Source of the DNA: CAVORB01 sp963736235
GTDB taxonomy: Bacteria; Pseudomonadota; Gammaproteobacteria; Chromatiales; Chromatiaceae
Assembly: GCA_963736235.1 (NCBI GenBank)
Contig: CAVTOR010000031.1
Span: 434,001 to 498,000, forward strand
Direction of reading: 5' to 3'
Length of the DNA stretch: 64,000 nucleotides
Shown here one piece after another: positions 35,346 to 43,927 of this stretch (positions within the stretch are counted from its first letter, which is position 1; each line of letters opens with the position of its first letter). The position numbers and the translations under genes are program-made. The notes under the pieces are model-generated. The model did not search any database. It was not told the origin of the DNA and saw only the letters and a list, made by a program, of their open reading frames with translations.

Positions 35346-36377
35346 ATGAAGTTCAATGTCCGCACCGATCCAGGCGGCCATCAGTTCCAGGCGCGAGCCG
35401 GGGAAAAGCTGCTCGACGCCGCGCTGCGACAAGGTATCGGCCTGCCCTACGGATGCCGCAACGGCCGGTGCGGGTCCTGCTCGGCAACCCTCCTGGAGGG
35501 CTCGGTGACCTACCCGAGCGGGAAGACCGAGGCGCTGGAGGGCCAACCCGCGGGCACCTGTCTGACCTGCCAGGCGGTCGCCGAGAGCGATCTCCTGGTG
35601 CGCGTCGCCGAGGTGGCGAACGTCACCGAGGTCGAGGCGCGCATCCTACCGTGCCGCGTCGCCAGCAAGGAGCAGCTGAGCCATGACGTGGTGCGGCTGC
35701 AGCTCAAGCTGCCGGATAACCAACGGCTACACTTCTTCGCCGGCCAGTACCTGGACTTCATCCTGCGCGACGGGCGCAAGCGCGCATTCTCGATCGCCAA
35801 CGCCCCCCACGACGACGACCACATCGAATTGCACGTACGTCACGTCCCGGGGGGCGAGTTTACCGACTATGTGTTCGACAGCATGAAGGATCGCGCCATC
35901 CTGCGCATCCTGGCGCCGCTGGGGACCTTCGTGCTGCACGAGGATTCCGACCGCCCGATGATCTTCATGGGCGGTGGCACGGGCTTCGCCCCGATCAAGG
36001 GCATGGTCGAGCACGCCTTCCATACCGGGACCCAGCGCCCCATGCACCTCTACTGGGGGGTTCGATCGCGCCGCGACCTCTATCTGTCCGAGCTGCCCGA
36101 GCGCTGGGCGCGGGAGCACGCCAACTTCGAGTACACCCCAGTCTTGTCGGAGCCGGACGCGGACTGGGACGGCCGCGCGGGATTCGTCCACGAGGCGGTC
36201 GTCGCGGACCACCCCGACATGAGCGGCTTCGACGTCTACATGAGCGGACCACCCGTCATGGTCGAGGCCGGGAGACTGGCGTTCGAGGCCCGCGGGCTCA
36301 GCGTGGATCACATGTTCTCCGACGCCTTCGAGTACGCCGCGGACAGCAAGCGGAAGCAGGAGTCCGCCAGCTCCTGA
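35346..36377 (+). CDS. CDP-6-deoxy-delta-3,4-glucoseen reductase-type ferredoxin reductase
   Basis: A 343-residue electron-transfer protein. An N-terminal plant-type [2Fe-2S] ferredoxin domain carries C-x4-C-x2-C (CRNGRCGSC) and a fourth Cys in GTCLTCQAV. It is followed by an FAD domain (RAFSIANAPHDDDHIELHVRH) and an NAD(P)H domain (MIFMGGGTGFAPIKGMVEHAF ... DVYMSGPPVMVEA). This family is named after a sugar-deoxygenation enzyme, but in gammaproteobacteria it is usually encoded near ubiD and thought to reduce flavin or support quinone synthesis. No deoxysugar genes are present here, so the redox role is more likely. Confidence 0.88.
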   Translation: MKFNVRTDPGGHQFQARAGEKLLDAALRQGIGLPYGCRNGRCGSCSATLLEGSVTYPSGKTEALEGQPAGTCLTCQAVAESDLLVRVAEVANVTEVEARILPCRVASKEQLSHDVVRLQLKLPDNQRLHFFAGQYLDFILRDGRKRAFSIANAPHDDDHIELHVRHVPGGEFTDYVFDSMKDRAILRILAPLGTFVLHEDSDRPMIFMGGGTGFAPIKGMVEHAFHTGTQRPMHLYWGVRSRRDLYLSELPERWAREHANFEYTPVLSEPDADWDGRAGFVHEAVVADHPDMSGFDVYMSGPPVMVEAGRLAFEARGLSVDHMFSDAFEYAADSKRKQESASS

Positions 36378-36387
36378 CCCCGTGGCC

Positions 36388-36411
36388 TCCGCCGCAATGA
36401 GAAGCGGCGGA
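36388..36411. terminator. Hairpin between converging genes
   Basis: TCCGCCGC and GCGGCGGA pair over an 8-base loop (AATGAGAA). It lies between the stop of the reductase (36377) and the stop of the minus-strand gene (36414), so it may serve both. Confidence 0.6.
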
Positions 36412-36413
36412 AC

Positions 36414-37931
36414 CTAGCGGACCCCTGCGACCGGACGCATCTGGGTGTCGCAGGAACCCCCGACCTTCGCCGTCTTCAGGCTCCCCCCGCCCCGGCACTG
36501 CTCACCCCGATCCTGGATGCGGCAGGTTAGCTCCAGCGGCTTGCCCGCGTTCAGCCAGCTCGGCGTCTTGCGGTGGCGACCGACCTTGCCCAGCCGGCAA
36601 CCGCCGGGAATGCCGTAAGGACGGCAACCGGAGGCATTGCGCAGCGAGACCTTGCGCGCGTCCACCGTGAAGCCTGGGTAGTTGTCCTCGATCCGAATCA
36701 CATCGCGATCCTCGTCCTCGCGGAACAGGAACTGCTGAAACCTGTACCCGCCGGAGATCTTGTCCCCGACCTTGATCCGGGTATCCGCGATCAGGGCGAA
36801 GTCGCCGCCCTTGCTCGCCACGGCACCGGACATGTACTCCACCCGGTTATGGTCGGGGAAGCACTTGCCCATTGCCGGGGCGTGATAGTAGTGGCGGAGG
36901 CTCTGCAAATCCCCCATGCCGTTGCCGGGAAAAAGCTCCCGCAGCTCGGCGTCGCTGCCGAACAGGATGCGCTCCACATCGCCCACATTCTGCCCGTACA
37001 TGGCCTGGATCTTGGCGTAGTAGTCCTTTCCCGACAGGTCGTCGCGCAGGTAGCAAGAGGTGAGTCCGGAGATCTGGGTCAGATACTCGTCCCAGATGTT
37101 GTACTGGGAGACCTTGGAGGAAACGCCCTGGAAGTCCCCCGGGAAGCGGCAGCCCTGACCGCCCTGGCACTGGCCTCGCGCCCGGTTGCGGATCGACAGC
37201 GCGATGACGTTGCGCTCACACGCGCCGTAGGCGTTGCAGCCGCGATCGAGGTGCCCCTCGTAGAGCGCGGTCCGCATCGTGTAGTCCAGATGCTTGGCCT
37301 CGGCCAGGGTCTTGTCCGGCCACTCGCGCTTGTTGTCCCGGATGAACCCGTCCCAGGCCCGCTGTAGGGCGGAACGCCGCCCGATCAGGCGACGGTTCGC
37401 GTCCTCGCAGTCCCGCGAGTTGTGGAAGGCGCGGACGATTCGGTCCAGCTCGCTTTGCCCCTTGCCGCCACCGCCGCCGCTGCCCGGCGGGTCGAAGAAG
37501 GGCGCCTTCTCCAGCGCGTAGAACGAGCGCACGTTGACCACATGGCGCACGCCACTGTCGCAGTGGTGATTGGGTACGGTCATGGCCTTGCGCCGCTCGA
37601 ACGTGCGCTTGAAGCGGTCGGTGTCCGCCCGCGTCGCCTTGCGCGAGTCGACCAGGATCTCGAAGCCCACGTACGGCGTTCCGCTGCTATCGGTCAGGGG
37701 CCGGCCGTTGCGGATCACCAGGCAGGGGATGATGGAGGTGCCCTGTGCCAGGGTCCCGGCGGGTGACGACGCCCCTCTGCGCGCGAAGCTGTCGACCTCG
37801 TAATAGGGGATCTCCAGGTCGCCGTTGAAGCGGTAGAAGGTCATGGGCAGAGTCGCGGGAATGCCCGCGGCGGCCTCAGCCGAAATCATCAGAAGCGCGA
37901 GTAGCGCCAACGCCATTTTCATGAACTGCAT
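36414..37931 (-). CDS. Unrecognised secreted Cys-rich protein
   Basis: A 505-residue protein with a Sec signal peptide (MQFMKMALALLALLMISAEAAAG). The mature part contains roughly a dozen Cys, mostly in pairs that could form disulfides (SRDCEDANRR, RGCNAYGACERN, RGQCQGGQGCRFPGDF, GCRPYGIPGGCRLG, CRIQDRGEQC). A Gly-rich linker (GSGGGGGKGQ) splits an N-terminal part of about 190 residues from a larger C-terminal part. The central part (WDEYLTQISGLTSCYLRDD) looks globular. I do not recognise a family. The ATG three codons downstream (37922) is an alternative start. Neighbours do not suggest a function. Confidence 0.7.
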   Translation of the reverse strand: MQFMKMALALLALLMISAEAAAGIPATLPMTFYRFNGDLEIPYYEVDSFARRGASSPAGTLAQGTSIIPCLVIRNGRPLTDSSGTPYVGFEILVDSRKATRADTDRFKRTFERRKAMTVPNHHCDSGVRHVVNVRSFYALEKAPFFDPPGSGGGGGKGQSELDRIVRAFHNSRDCEDANRRLIGRRSALQRAWDGFIRDNKREWPDKTLAEAKHLDYTMRTALYEGHLDRGCNAYGACERNVIALSIRNRARGQCQGGQGCRFPGDFQGVSSKVSQYNIWDEYLTQISGLTSCYLRDDLSGKDYYAKIQAMYGQNVGDVERILFGSDAELRELFPGNGMGDLQSLRHYYHAPAMGKCFPDHNRVEYMSGAVASKGGDFALIADTRIKVGDKISGGYRFQQFLFREDEDRDVIRIEDNYPGFTVDARKVSLRNASGCRPYGIPGGCRLGKVGRHRKTPSWLNAGKPLELTCRIQDRGEQCRGGGSLKTAKVGGSCDTQMRPVAGVR

Positions 37932-38039
37932 CCCAATCCAGATTCGTAGACACCGCCGGCGGCGGAGGTTCGATGAGCCTAGCACGGGTTAGGGTCGAGG
38001 CTCACGCCCCAAGACCGAGCGAAACAGCCCGCCGGCAAC

Positions 38040-39512
38040 TCAGAAACCACCGCCGGTTCGGAAGCCGCCACCGCCGCCGAAGCCACCGCCTCTTCCCCCA
38101 CCACCGCGGCCACGACTGCGGCCGAGGCCCCCACCGAGGATGTCGCCGAGTCCGCCGAGATCGCCGACGCCGCCGCCCCACACGGTGCCTCGCCCGAATC
38201 CGCCGGAGCCGAAGGTGGGGTCGGAGCGTTGGGGCCGGTATTGCTGCTGCTCCTGGAGCACCTTCCACAGGGCGCGCCGGTCGAGCATGCCGTTGAGGAA
38301 ATTGCCGAGCATGAGCGCGATGACCGCGCCGTCGCTGAAGGACGATCCGGCCCGATCGTAGTGGTGACGCTTGAACTCGGTCCGCACCGACTCGAGTTCG
38401 GTCAGCCGCGTGTGATGCTGGGCCAGGGTGTCCTTCAGGCCCTGCAGGCTCGCCTCCAGCATACGTCCCTCGTCGTCGCGCTGCAGCATGCGACTGACGA
38501 CGAGATCGTCATCTGGGAAGGGCGTCGCCACCGCCTCGCGCCGCAGCTCCATGAGGTCGTCGCGCTGGAGCTCGGCGGCGAGGTATTCCACCGCCTTGCG
38601 GGTGTGCTCGTCGTCCCCGGAAGCGAGCGCCGCCTTCTGTGCCATCAACGCCTGGTGCCCCGCCTCGGCGGCCTCGATACGTTGGTCAATGGCGTCGAGC
38701 CTGCCCTGCTGGGCCTCCAGCTCCGCCTCGAGCGCCGGGATGCCGTCCGCCGCCCGCGCCGAGTCGTCCAGGTGCTTGAGCGCCTCGAATTCCGTTTCCG
38801 CCGCCGCCTTGAGACCCTCCGCGTGCTCGCGCAGGCGCTCCGGGATCTCGTTCAGGCGCGCATAGTTGGCCCGGGCGTCGGCAAAGCCGATCAGGCGTGC
38901 CACCTTGCCGTCGAGCCAGCGAACCAGGCCGTTGGCATCGTACGCCGGCAGACCGTAGCTGCGCCGCCACAGGTACATGAACAGGGGATCGCCTCGGTAG
39001 GACTCGCCCTTCTGCTCCTTCTCCTGCTCGCTGTTGGCGGCCTTCTCCGCGGCGTGCATGGCGGTGCGCTCGGCCTCCCGCGCCCGCTCGCGCTGCGTCT
39101 GATACGCGGGGTCGGCGTCGAGCCGCGCCTGGGTGCGCGCCTCCGCCTCGTCCACCGCCTCGGCGGCACGGTCTACCGCGTCGGCCTGTGCGGCGCGCTC
39201 CGTCTCCAGCTTGGCGCGCTCGTCCTCCGCCGCCCGGATGCGCGCGGCGAGATCCTGCGCGGCGGCATCCCGGGTCTTGAGCAGGGCCAGCACCTGCTGT
39301 TCCGCCTGATCGATGTGCTGCACCAGCTCGCCGCCCGCCAGCAGATCCACCCGCACCCGGGCGAGCTCCCGGAAGTCCTGGGCATCGGCCTTCTGCTGCT
39401 CGACCAGGGTGGAACTGATCGCCGCGATGCGCTGCTCGACCGTGTCCAGCTTGGCGCGTTCCTCGGTGAGCGCCTGATCGATGGAGGCCAGGGTCTGTCG
39501 TCCGGAGATCAT
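38040..39512 (-). CDS. Coiled-coil protein with Gly-rich C-terminal tail (unknown operon, gene 3)
   Basis: A 490-residue protein. Residues about 1-190 are almost pure helix/coiled coil (SIDQALTEERAKLDTVEQRIAAI; RAAEDERAKLETERAAQADAV). A globular section follows (DPLFMYLWRRSYGLPAYDANGLVRWLDGKVARLIGF), then more coiled coil, a hydrophobic stretch (GAVIALMLGNFLNGML) and a tail rich in Gly/Arg/Phe (GGGGRGGGFGGGGGFRTGGGF). The start at 39512 (MISGRQTLASIDQ) follows GGGAGG. It is the last of three genes reading the same way, 10 bp after the previous stop. No function is recognised. Confidence 0.8.
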   Translation of the reverse strand: MISGRQTLASIDQALTEERAKLDTVEQRIAAISSTLVEQQKADAQDFRELARVRVDLLAGGELVQHIDQAEQQVLALLKTRDAAAQDLAARIRAAEDERAKLETERAAQADAVDRAAEAVDEAEARTQARLDADPAYQTQRERAREAERTAMHAAEKAANSEQEKEQKGESYRGDPLFMYLWRRSYGLPAYDANGLVRWLDGKVARLIGFADARANYARLNEIPERLREHAEGLKAAAETEFEALKHLDDSARAADGIPALEAELEAQQGRLDAIDQRIEAAEAGHQALMAQKAALASGDDEHTRKAVEYLAAELQRDDLMELRREAVATPFPDDDLVVSRMLQRDDEGRMLEASLQGLKDTLAQHHTRLTELESVRTEFKRHHYDRAGSSFSDGAVIALMLGNFLNGMLDRRALWKVLQEQQQYRPQRSDPTFGSGGFGRGTVWGGGVGDLGGLGDILGGGLGRSRGRGGGGRGGGFGGGGGFRTGGGF

Positions 39513-39522
39513 GTGAGCCTCC

Positions 39523-40455
39523 CTACCACTCGGTGATGGCGCCGCCGGTGGTGCGCATCTCGTACTTGGGCACGAGGTAGCCGCGATTCTTGTAGCCGAA
39601 GCGGTCGCGGTCGATGATGCCATTGTCCTGCTTGTCGCGGCCCACCCGCTCGAAGGTCTCCTCGTCCACCCGCAGGCCCCATCGGGTCACGCGCTCGACC
39701 TTCCCGGTCTCCTCGTTGGTGACGGGGACGGTGAGCGCCCTGCCGGTGGGATCGATGGCCTCGACGATGATGTAGTAGTTACGCGCCCCGGTGTTGACGT
39801 CCGGCACGCGCCAGACGCCGCTGCGTTCGCCCGGCCGGTTGACGATGCGCAAGCTGTACTCCTGCTCCAGGGCGGTGCGCATGTCCTGCAGCGACGCCAA
39901 GGCCGCGCGGGCGGCGTCCGTGTCCTCCTCCCGCAGGGCGGCCTTGCCGGCGTTCAGCAGGCGCCCGGCGCTCACCTTGGCCTCTTCTGACTCCGCAATC
40001 TCCGCAGCCTGGGCATGGGCCGCAGCAAGCTCGTCCGGGAGGGCGGCATCCGGGGCGACGAAGACGAAGTAGTTGACCGCCCAGGCGAGGATCAAGGCGC
40101 CGATTCCGCCCACCACCCACTTGCCCCACTTATCGCGGCTGACGTAGAGGCGCGCGAGCCTGACGCCGAGCCCCTCCGGCGGGGGCTTGTAGACGAAGCG
40201 GTCCTCCTTGAGCGCGGCCACGCCCTCTTCCAGGATCTGGTCCGAGACCTCGATGCCCTGGGCCTGATAGATCTTGCGCAGCCGCTCCTTGAGGTCCTGC
40301 TCGCGGCCCGTGGCGTCTAACTCGCGCTTGACCAGGCGCTCCCGCCGGCGCAGCGTGTCGACCACGTCCATGGCCAGCATGACCTCGTCCAGGGGCTGCT
40401 TGCCGCCCGGGCCGGAGGTCGCCGGGGCGGCCGGCGCGGCGGCTTCCGCGCTCAT
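39523..40455 (-). CDS. Single-pass membrane protein, DUF6384-like (unknown operon, gene 2)
   Basis: A 310-residue protein. It has a cytoplasmic N-terminal half with helical segment LDEVMLAMDVVDTLRRRERLVKREL and QAQGIEVSDQILEEGVAALKEDRF, one TM segment (KWVVGGIGALILAWAVNYFVFVA), then a helical and beta-rich C-terminal half (YYIIVEAIDPTGRALTVPVTNEETGKVERVTRWGLRV). The ATG overlaps the upstream stop as ATGA, so the genes are translationally coupled. The domain pattern fits what is annotated as DUF6384 in some genomes, but I am unsure of the number. Function unknown. Confidence 0.78.
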   Translation of the reverse strand: MSAEAAAPAAPATSGPGGKQPLDEVMLAMDVVDTLRRRERLVKRELDATGREQDLKERLRKIYQAQGIEVSDQILEEGVAALKEDRFVYKPPPEGLGVRLARLYVSRDKWGKWVVGGIGALILAWAVNYFVFVAPDAALPDELAAAHAQAAEIAESEEAKVSAGRLLNAGKAALREEDTDAARAALASLQDMRTALEQEYSLRIVNRPGERSGVWRVPDVNTGARNYYIIVEAIDPTGRALTVPVTNEETGKVERVTRWGLRVDEETFERVGRDKQDNGIIDRDRFGYKNRGYLVPKYEMRTTGGAITEW

Positions 40456-41630
40456 TCGGCGGCGACCGCCAGGCCCTTGCCCTGCTCGGCGAGGCGGGCG
40501 AGCTTGCGCTTGCCGTCCTCGACCGCGTCGCGGATCTCCGCGGCGTTGGCGGTGCTCTGCTTGCGCATCTCCTCGATGATCTCGTGGGACTTGGTCTGCC
40601 AGTTGACCACCGAGTCCACCAGCTTCTTGACCGCGTCGGCCCGCACCGTCGGCCCGTAGCCCGCTCTCACGGCGGCCTCCTGCACCTTGCCGCCGATGTC
40701 GGCGAGCACCTCCAGGGACTGGCTCACGCCCTCCTTCATCGCCTCCACCGTCTGGGTGCCCTCGTGCAGGCCAAACATGCCGGTGAAGGAGGCGGTCAGC
40801 GCGGTCAGCACCACCTCGTTGGTGCTGAAGAAGCTCACCGCCTGGGCGTACACCCGCTCCTTGGCGTTGGTGGTCTGCAGCAGCCGCGCCATGACCACCT
40901 CGGAGGTGTTGTAGCTGATGGTCAGGTTGTCCGACAGATCCTTGGCGATCTGGTAGCGCTTCTCCTCGTCCTGCAGGGCGCGCACCTTCTCGTCGCGGGC
41001 CATCTCCAGCTTGGCCCGCTCGGCCATCTCCTCTCCCTGGTAGCCCTCCACCGTCTTCATCGCCGCGTCGACCGCCGCCTTGGCCGCGTCGAGCTGGCCC
41101 TCGGCGGTCTTCAGCACCTCGAGTGCCAGCACCTCGGACTGCTTGAGCGCGCCGCGGAAGTCCTGATAGGCCTCGAGGATCTTCTGCTCGCGCTGGATCT
41201 GGTCCTGGGTGGAGGCGGTGACGTCGAGATAGGTGTCCTTGATCTTGTCGAACCGGCTCGCGATATCGCCGCGCGTGACCTTCATCCAGACGTTGCCCAT
41301 GCGCTCGAAGGTGTCGATCTTGCCGTCCTCGACCTGGTCGACCATGGACTTGGCGTCGTCGCGGATGCTGTTGAAGGCGTCGGTGATCTCCTCGTAGCGC
41401 TCGCCGATCTCCATCGCCTGCACCTGCTCGCGCACCACGTCGTTGAACAGCGAGGCCTGGTCGAGGGTGCGCGCGATGGCGGTGACGCGCCCCTCGTCGA
41501 GCTCCGAGATCTGATTGAGGAGCGCGATGATCGGCGCCTCCTGGTTCCCGCCCTCGGGAACGAGCCCGAGGTCGTGGAGCTGGTTCATCGCCTTGTCGAG
41601 ATACTGCATGGGGGTAGCGGTGGCAGTCAT
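40452..41630 (-). CDS. Helical TelA-like protein (unknown operon, gene 1)
   Basis: A 392-residue, almost all-helical soluble protein. ATG at 41630 follows a perfect GGAGG. Segments such as IARTLDQASLFNDVVREQVQ, ERMGNVWMKVTRGDIASRFDKIKDTY, EVVMARLLQTTNAKERVYAQAV and KSHEIIEEMRKQSTANAAEI recall the layout of toxic-anion-resistance (TelA) proteins, although similarity is distant. It is first in an operon with a one-TM protein and a Gly-tailed coiled-coil protein. The set may form a membrane-associated scaffold. A role in stress or membrane maintenance is only inference. Confidence 0.8.
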   Translation of the reverse strand: MTATATPMQYLDKAMNQLHDLGLVPEGGNQEAPIIALLNQISELDEGRVTAIARTLDQASLFNDVVREQVQAMEIGERYEEITDAFNSIRDDAKSMVDQVEDGKIDTFERMGNVWMKVTRGDIASRFDKIKDTYLDVTASTQDQIQREQKILEAYQDFRGALKQSEVLALEVLKTAEGQLDAAKAAVDAAMKTVEGYQGEEMAERAKLEMARDEKVRALQDEEKRYQIAKDLSDNLTISYNTSEVVMARLLQTTNAKERVYAQAVSFFSTNEVVLTALTASFTGMFGLHEGTQTVEAMKEGVSQSLEVLADIGGKVQEAAVRAGYGPTVRADAVKKLVDSVVNWQTKSHEIIEEMRKQSTANAAEIRDAVEDGKRKLARLAEQGKGLAVAAE

Positions 41631-41740
41631 CGTTCCTCCAGGATGGTTCTTCGGTTCGTTGGGGAGCGGGGAGAGGGGTTCTCTTCTTACCGCAAAAGCC
41701 TGCTGCTCGCCACCCTCGCGCGATCCCGGGGGTGCATCGG

Positions 41741-42028
41741 CTAGATGAGGCCGAAGATGACGAAGTGCAGCACCAGCGGCGGCAACAGGGTGCGCAACAG
41801 CAGGGTGCGGAACCGACGCCCCCGGTTGCGACGCCAATCGGCAAACAGGGCGGCGAAACCGAGTTGCGCCCAAAGAAGGGACATCAGGAACCACAATTCC
41901 CTGAGCTGCCTCGGTTCTCCCCCAAGCAAGCGATACTCGATGAGGATCAGCAAGCTAACGCCCCCCCAGACGAACGCCCCCGCGATCCAGAGCGCATTCG
42001 AAGTTGTCCGGATTCTTCTGCTGCTCAT
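41741..42028 (-). CDS. Small membrane protein
   Basis: A 95-residue protein with three hydrophobic helices (ALWIAGAFVWGGVSLLILIEY; LWFLMSLLWAQLGFAALFA; TLLLPPLVLHFVIFGLI region) separated by Arg-rich loops, placing most basic residues in the cytoplasm. No family recognised. Transcribed divergently from the secreted protein at 42076 with only 47 bp between the starts. Confidence 0.65.
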   Translation of the reverse strand: MSSRRIRTTSNALWIAGAFVWGGVSLLILIEYRLLGGEPRQLRELWFLMSLLWAQLGFAALFADWRRNRGRRFRTLLLRTLLPPLVLHFVIFGLI

Positions 42029-42075
42029 GGGCTATCTTAGAGAAACACTCCAGCCGCCCACTTCAGGTGCCGACC

Positions 42076-42618
42076 ATGACGATCCGAACCCTCCTGTTTT
42101 CTCTGCTCATAGTAACGACGATTCCGGCGCTGGGCGACGACCAACAGGTGCAGCTGCTCGGCCTGACCTCCAAAGTCCCCGCAAGCTGGGTTCCGCAGCA
42201 GTCGGCGAGCGATATGCGTCTGCTCCAGTTCCAGGTACCGGGCGCCGAGGGTTCCGATGGTGCCGAGTTCATCGTCTACTACTTCGGACCCAATCAGGGG
42301 GGCTCGGTGGAGGCCAACGTGGCGCGCTGGCAGTCGCAGTTCTCCAAGCCGGACGGCGGCGAGGTGGAGCCGGTCATCAGCGCGCTGGAAGGCGCACAGC
42401 CGGCCACGCTGGTGGAGCTGGAGGGCAGCTACGCGCGCAGCATCGGCATGGGGCAGACCGTAGACGCCCAAGCGGAGCGCATGCTCCTGGCGGCGGTGGT
42501 GGAGACGGTCAAAGGCAACCTGTACCCGCAGCTGCACGGTCCGGCGGATCTGGTGAAGGCGCAGCGCGCGGGCTTCGTCGCCTTTGTCGAAGACTTGACC
42601 GCCGAACCGGCGCCCTGA
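42076..42618 (+). CDS. Secreted protein of unknown function
   Basis: A 180-residue protein with a signal peptide (MTIRTLLFSLLIVTTIPALG) and a compact mature domain: LLGLTSKVPASWVPQQSASDMRLLQFQVP, then GAEFIVYYFGPNQGGSVEANVARWQSQFS, and a C-terminal alpha/beta part. The pattern (surface strand, YYFGPNQGGS) is found in small periplasmic proteins seen in many proteobacteria without known role. The ATG at 42076 is used because the signal peptide starts there. A strong hairpin terminator follows the stop. Confidence 0.78.
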   Translation: MTIRTLLFSLLIVTTIPALGDDQQVQLLGLTSKVPASWVPQQSASDMRLLQFQVPGAEGSDGAEFIVYYFGPNQGGSVEANVARWQSQFSKPDGGEVEPVISALEGAQPATLVELEGSYARSIGMGQTVDAQAERMLLAAVVETVKGNLYPQLHGPADLVKAQRAGFVAFVEDLTAEPAP

Positions 42619-42625
42619 CAAGAAA

Positions 42626-42646
42626 AGGCCGGCATCTCGCCGGCCT
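42626..42646 (+). terminator. Rho-independent-type terminator
   Basis: AGGCCGGC and GCCGGCCT with a 5-base loop, preceded by GAAA and followed by CTCTCTCT. It starts 8 bp after the stop of the gene ending at 42618. Confidence 0.75.
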
Positions 42647-42726
42647 CTCTCTACCTCGCCCCGGGGCCGCAACGCGGTTGATCCCGGGAGTTATCACCCG
42701 CCCATCCTGGGCACCCGCGTCCTTGC

Positions 42727-43212
42727 CTACTTGACCTCGATCTGGCGACGCGTGGTCTTGTGGGTCTTGGGCAGATGCACCTCGAGCATCCCGTCCTTGA
42801 ACTCGGCCTTGGCCTTCTCGAGGTCCACGTCCTCCGGCATCCGGATCGTACGGCTGAAGCCGCCGCTCGCGATCTCGGACCGGAAGTACTCGCCCTCCTC
42901 CTTTTTCTCCTCACGCCTGCGCTCACCCTTGATGGTGAGCAGTTGGCCGCTGAGGTCTACCTGAATGTCCTTTTTCTCCACGCCCGGGATCTCCGCCCGC
43001 ACCAAAATCTCGTCCTCGCGGTCGATCACGTCCACGCGCGGCGCGACGAAGTCCAGCCTTTGCTCGAGCTGGCCCCACTCAGGCCACATATCGCGGAACG
43101 GGCGCAACCCTCCGCGGTGGAACAGGGTGTCGAAAACACGGTCCATGTCGCCGAAGAGATCAATCTCACGACGCGGGACCGCCTCTACCATCTCGTTACG
43201 TTTCGTCTTCAT
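42727..43212 (-). CDS. Hsp20/alpha-crystallin small heat-shock protein
   Basis: A 161-residue chaperone holding unfolded proteins. The N-terminal arm contains MVEAVPRREIDLFGDMDRVFDTLF. The alpha-crystallin domain spans about residues 52-145 (APRVDVIDREDEILVRAEIPGVEKKDIQVDL; LLTIKGERRREEKKEEGEYFRSE; GFSRTIRMPEDVD). The end LEVHLPKTHKTTRRQIEVK carries the extension with a degenerate I-x-I motif. AGGAGG precedes the ATG. The promoter region contains CTTGAAA, fitting heat-shock control. Confidence 0.92.
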   Translation of the reverse strand: MKTKRNEMVEAVPRREIDLFGDMDRVFDTLFHRGGLRPFRDMWPEWGQLEQRLDFVAPRVDVIDREDEILVRAEIPGVEKKDIQVDLSGQLLTIKGERRREEKKEEGEYFRSEIASGGFSRTIRMPEDVDLEKAKAEFKDGMLEVHLPKTHKTTRRQIEVK

Positions 43213-43245
43213 GGCAGCCCTCCTGCTTGTTGGTTTCCTACCATA

Positions 43246-43275
43246 AAGATAGTATCGGAGAGCCTAAATTTCAAG
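43246..43275 (-). promoter_or_regulatory. Promoter of the Hsp20 gene
   Basis: On the minus strand CTTGAAA (43269-43275) and TATCTT (43246-43251) are 17 bp apart. TTGAAA-N17-TATCTT suits sigma-70. CTTGAAA followed by CCGATA also resembles a sigma-32 site. Confidence 0.55.
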
Positions 43276-43299
43276 CCTGAAACAACCGTTTTAATCTTT

Positions 43300-43923
43300 T
43301 TATTTCATGTAGTTATCGATAAACGATGCTAATGACCCAGTGCCGTAATCCCTGCCCGCCGAGACGCCGGGCGACGCGCCTCGAGCCCGGGTTTCGGGCC
43401 GGTCGCGGCGGCGGCTGACCGGCTCGAAGCGCACAACTCGCAGCGTCCAGCCGCCATCCGATACGGTCAGGATCATGCACGACGGGCCGCCGAAGGTCCG
43501 CGCACGACCGGCGGCTCCGGGGTTCAAGACCCAGGGCATCCGCGCGCGATCCGCGACCAGCCGGTGGCTGTGTCCATAGACCACGGCGCGGGCACCGGGG
43601 AAGCGGCATCGCAGGCGCTCGTGGCGGTCCCGCGCGGGCATCTGGTGGCCATGGATCACCACCAACGTGCCGCCCGGGAGGGAGATCTCCTGCAATTCCG
43701 GCAGCTCGCTCAGGAGATGCCGCTCCTCCTCCGGCCACTTACGCGGCAGATCGTTGTTGCCGGTGACGGCAAGCACCCGGCCCGACCTCGGCCGCAGCCG
43801 GGCCAGCACCGAAGCGTTGCCGATGTCCCCGCCATGAACCGCGAGATCACAGTCCACGACCAGGTCTTCCACCCGTTCATCCAGTTGCCCGTGGGTGTCC
43901 GCGAGGATGGCGACACGGATCAC
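43300..43923 (-). CDS. YfcE-type metallophosphoesterase
   Basis: A 207-residue calcineurin-like phosphodiesterase. Metal-binding motifs in order: DTHG (Asp9, His11), GGDIGN, GNND, VVIHGHQ and YGHSHRL. E. coli relatives act on phosphodiester model substrates; the natural substrate is unknown. A C-terminal extension rich in Arg (RRRDRPETRARG) is longer than in E. coli YfcE. ATG at 43923, 4 bp after the stop of the MDR reductase gene, so the two form an operon. Confidence 0.88.
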   Translation of the reverse strand: MIRVAILADTHGQLDERVEDLVVDCDLAVHGGDIGNASVLARLRPRSGRVLAVTGNNDLPRKWPEEERHLLSELPELQEISLPGGTLVVIHGHQMPARDRHERLRCRFPGARAVVYGHSHRLVADRARMPWVLNPGAAGRARTFGGPSCMILTVSDGGWTLRVVRFEPVSRRRDRPETRARGASPGVSAGRDYGTGSLASFIDNYMK

Positions 43924-43927
43924 GGAC

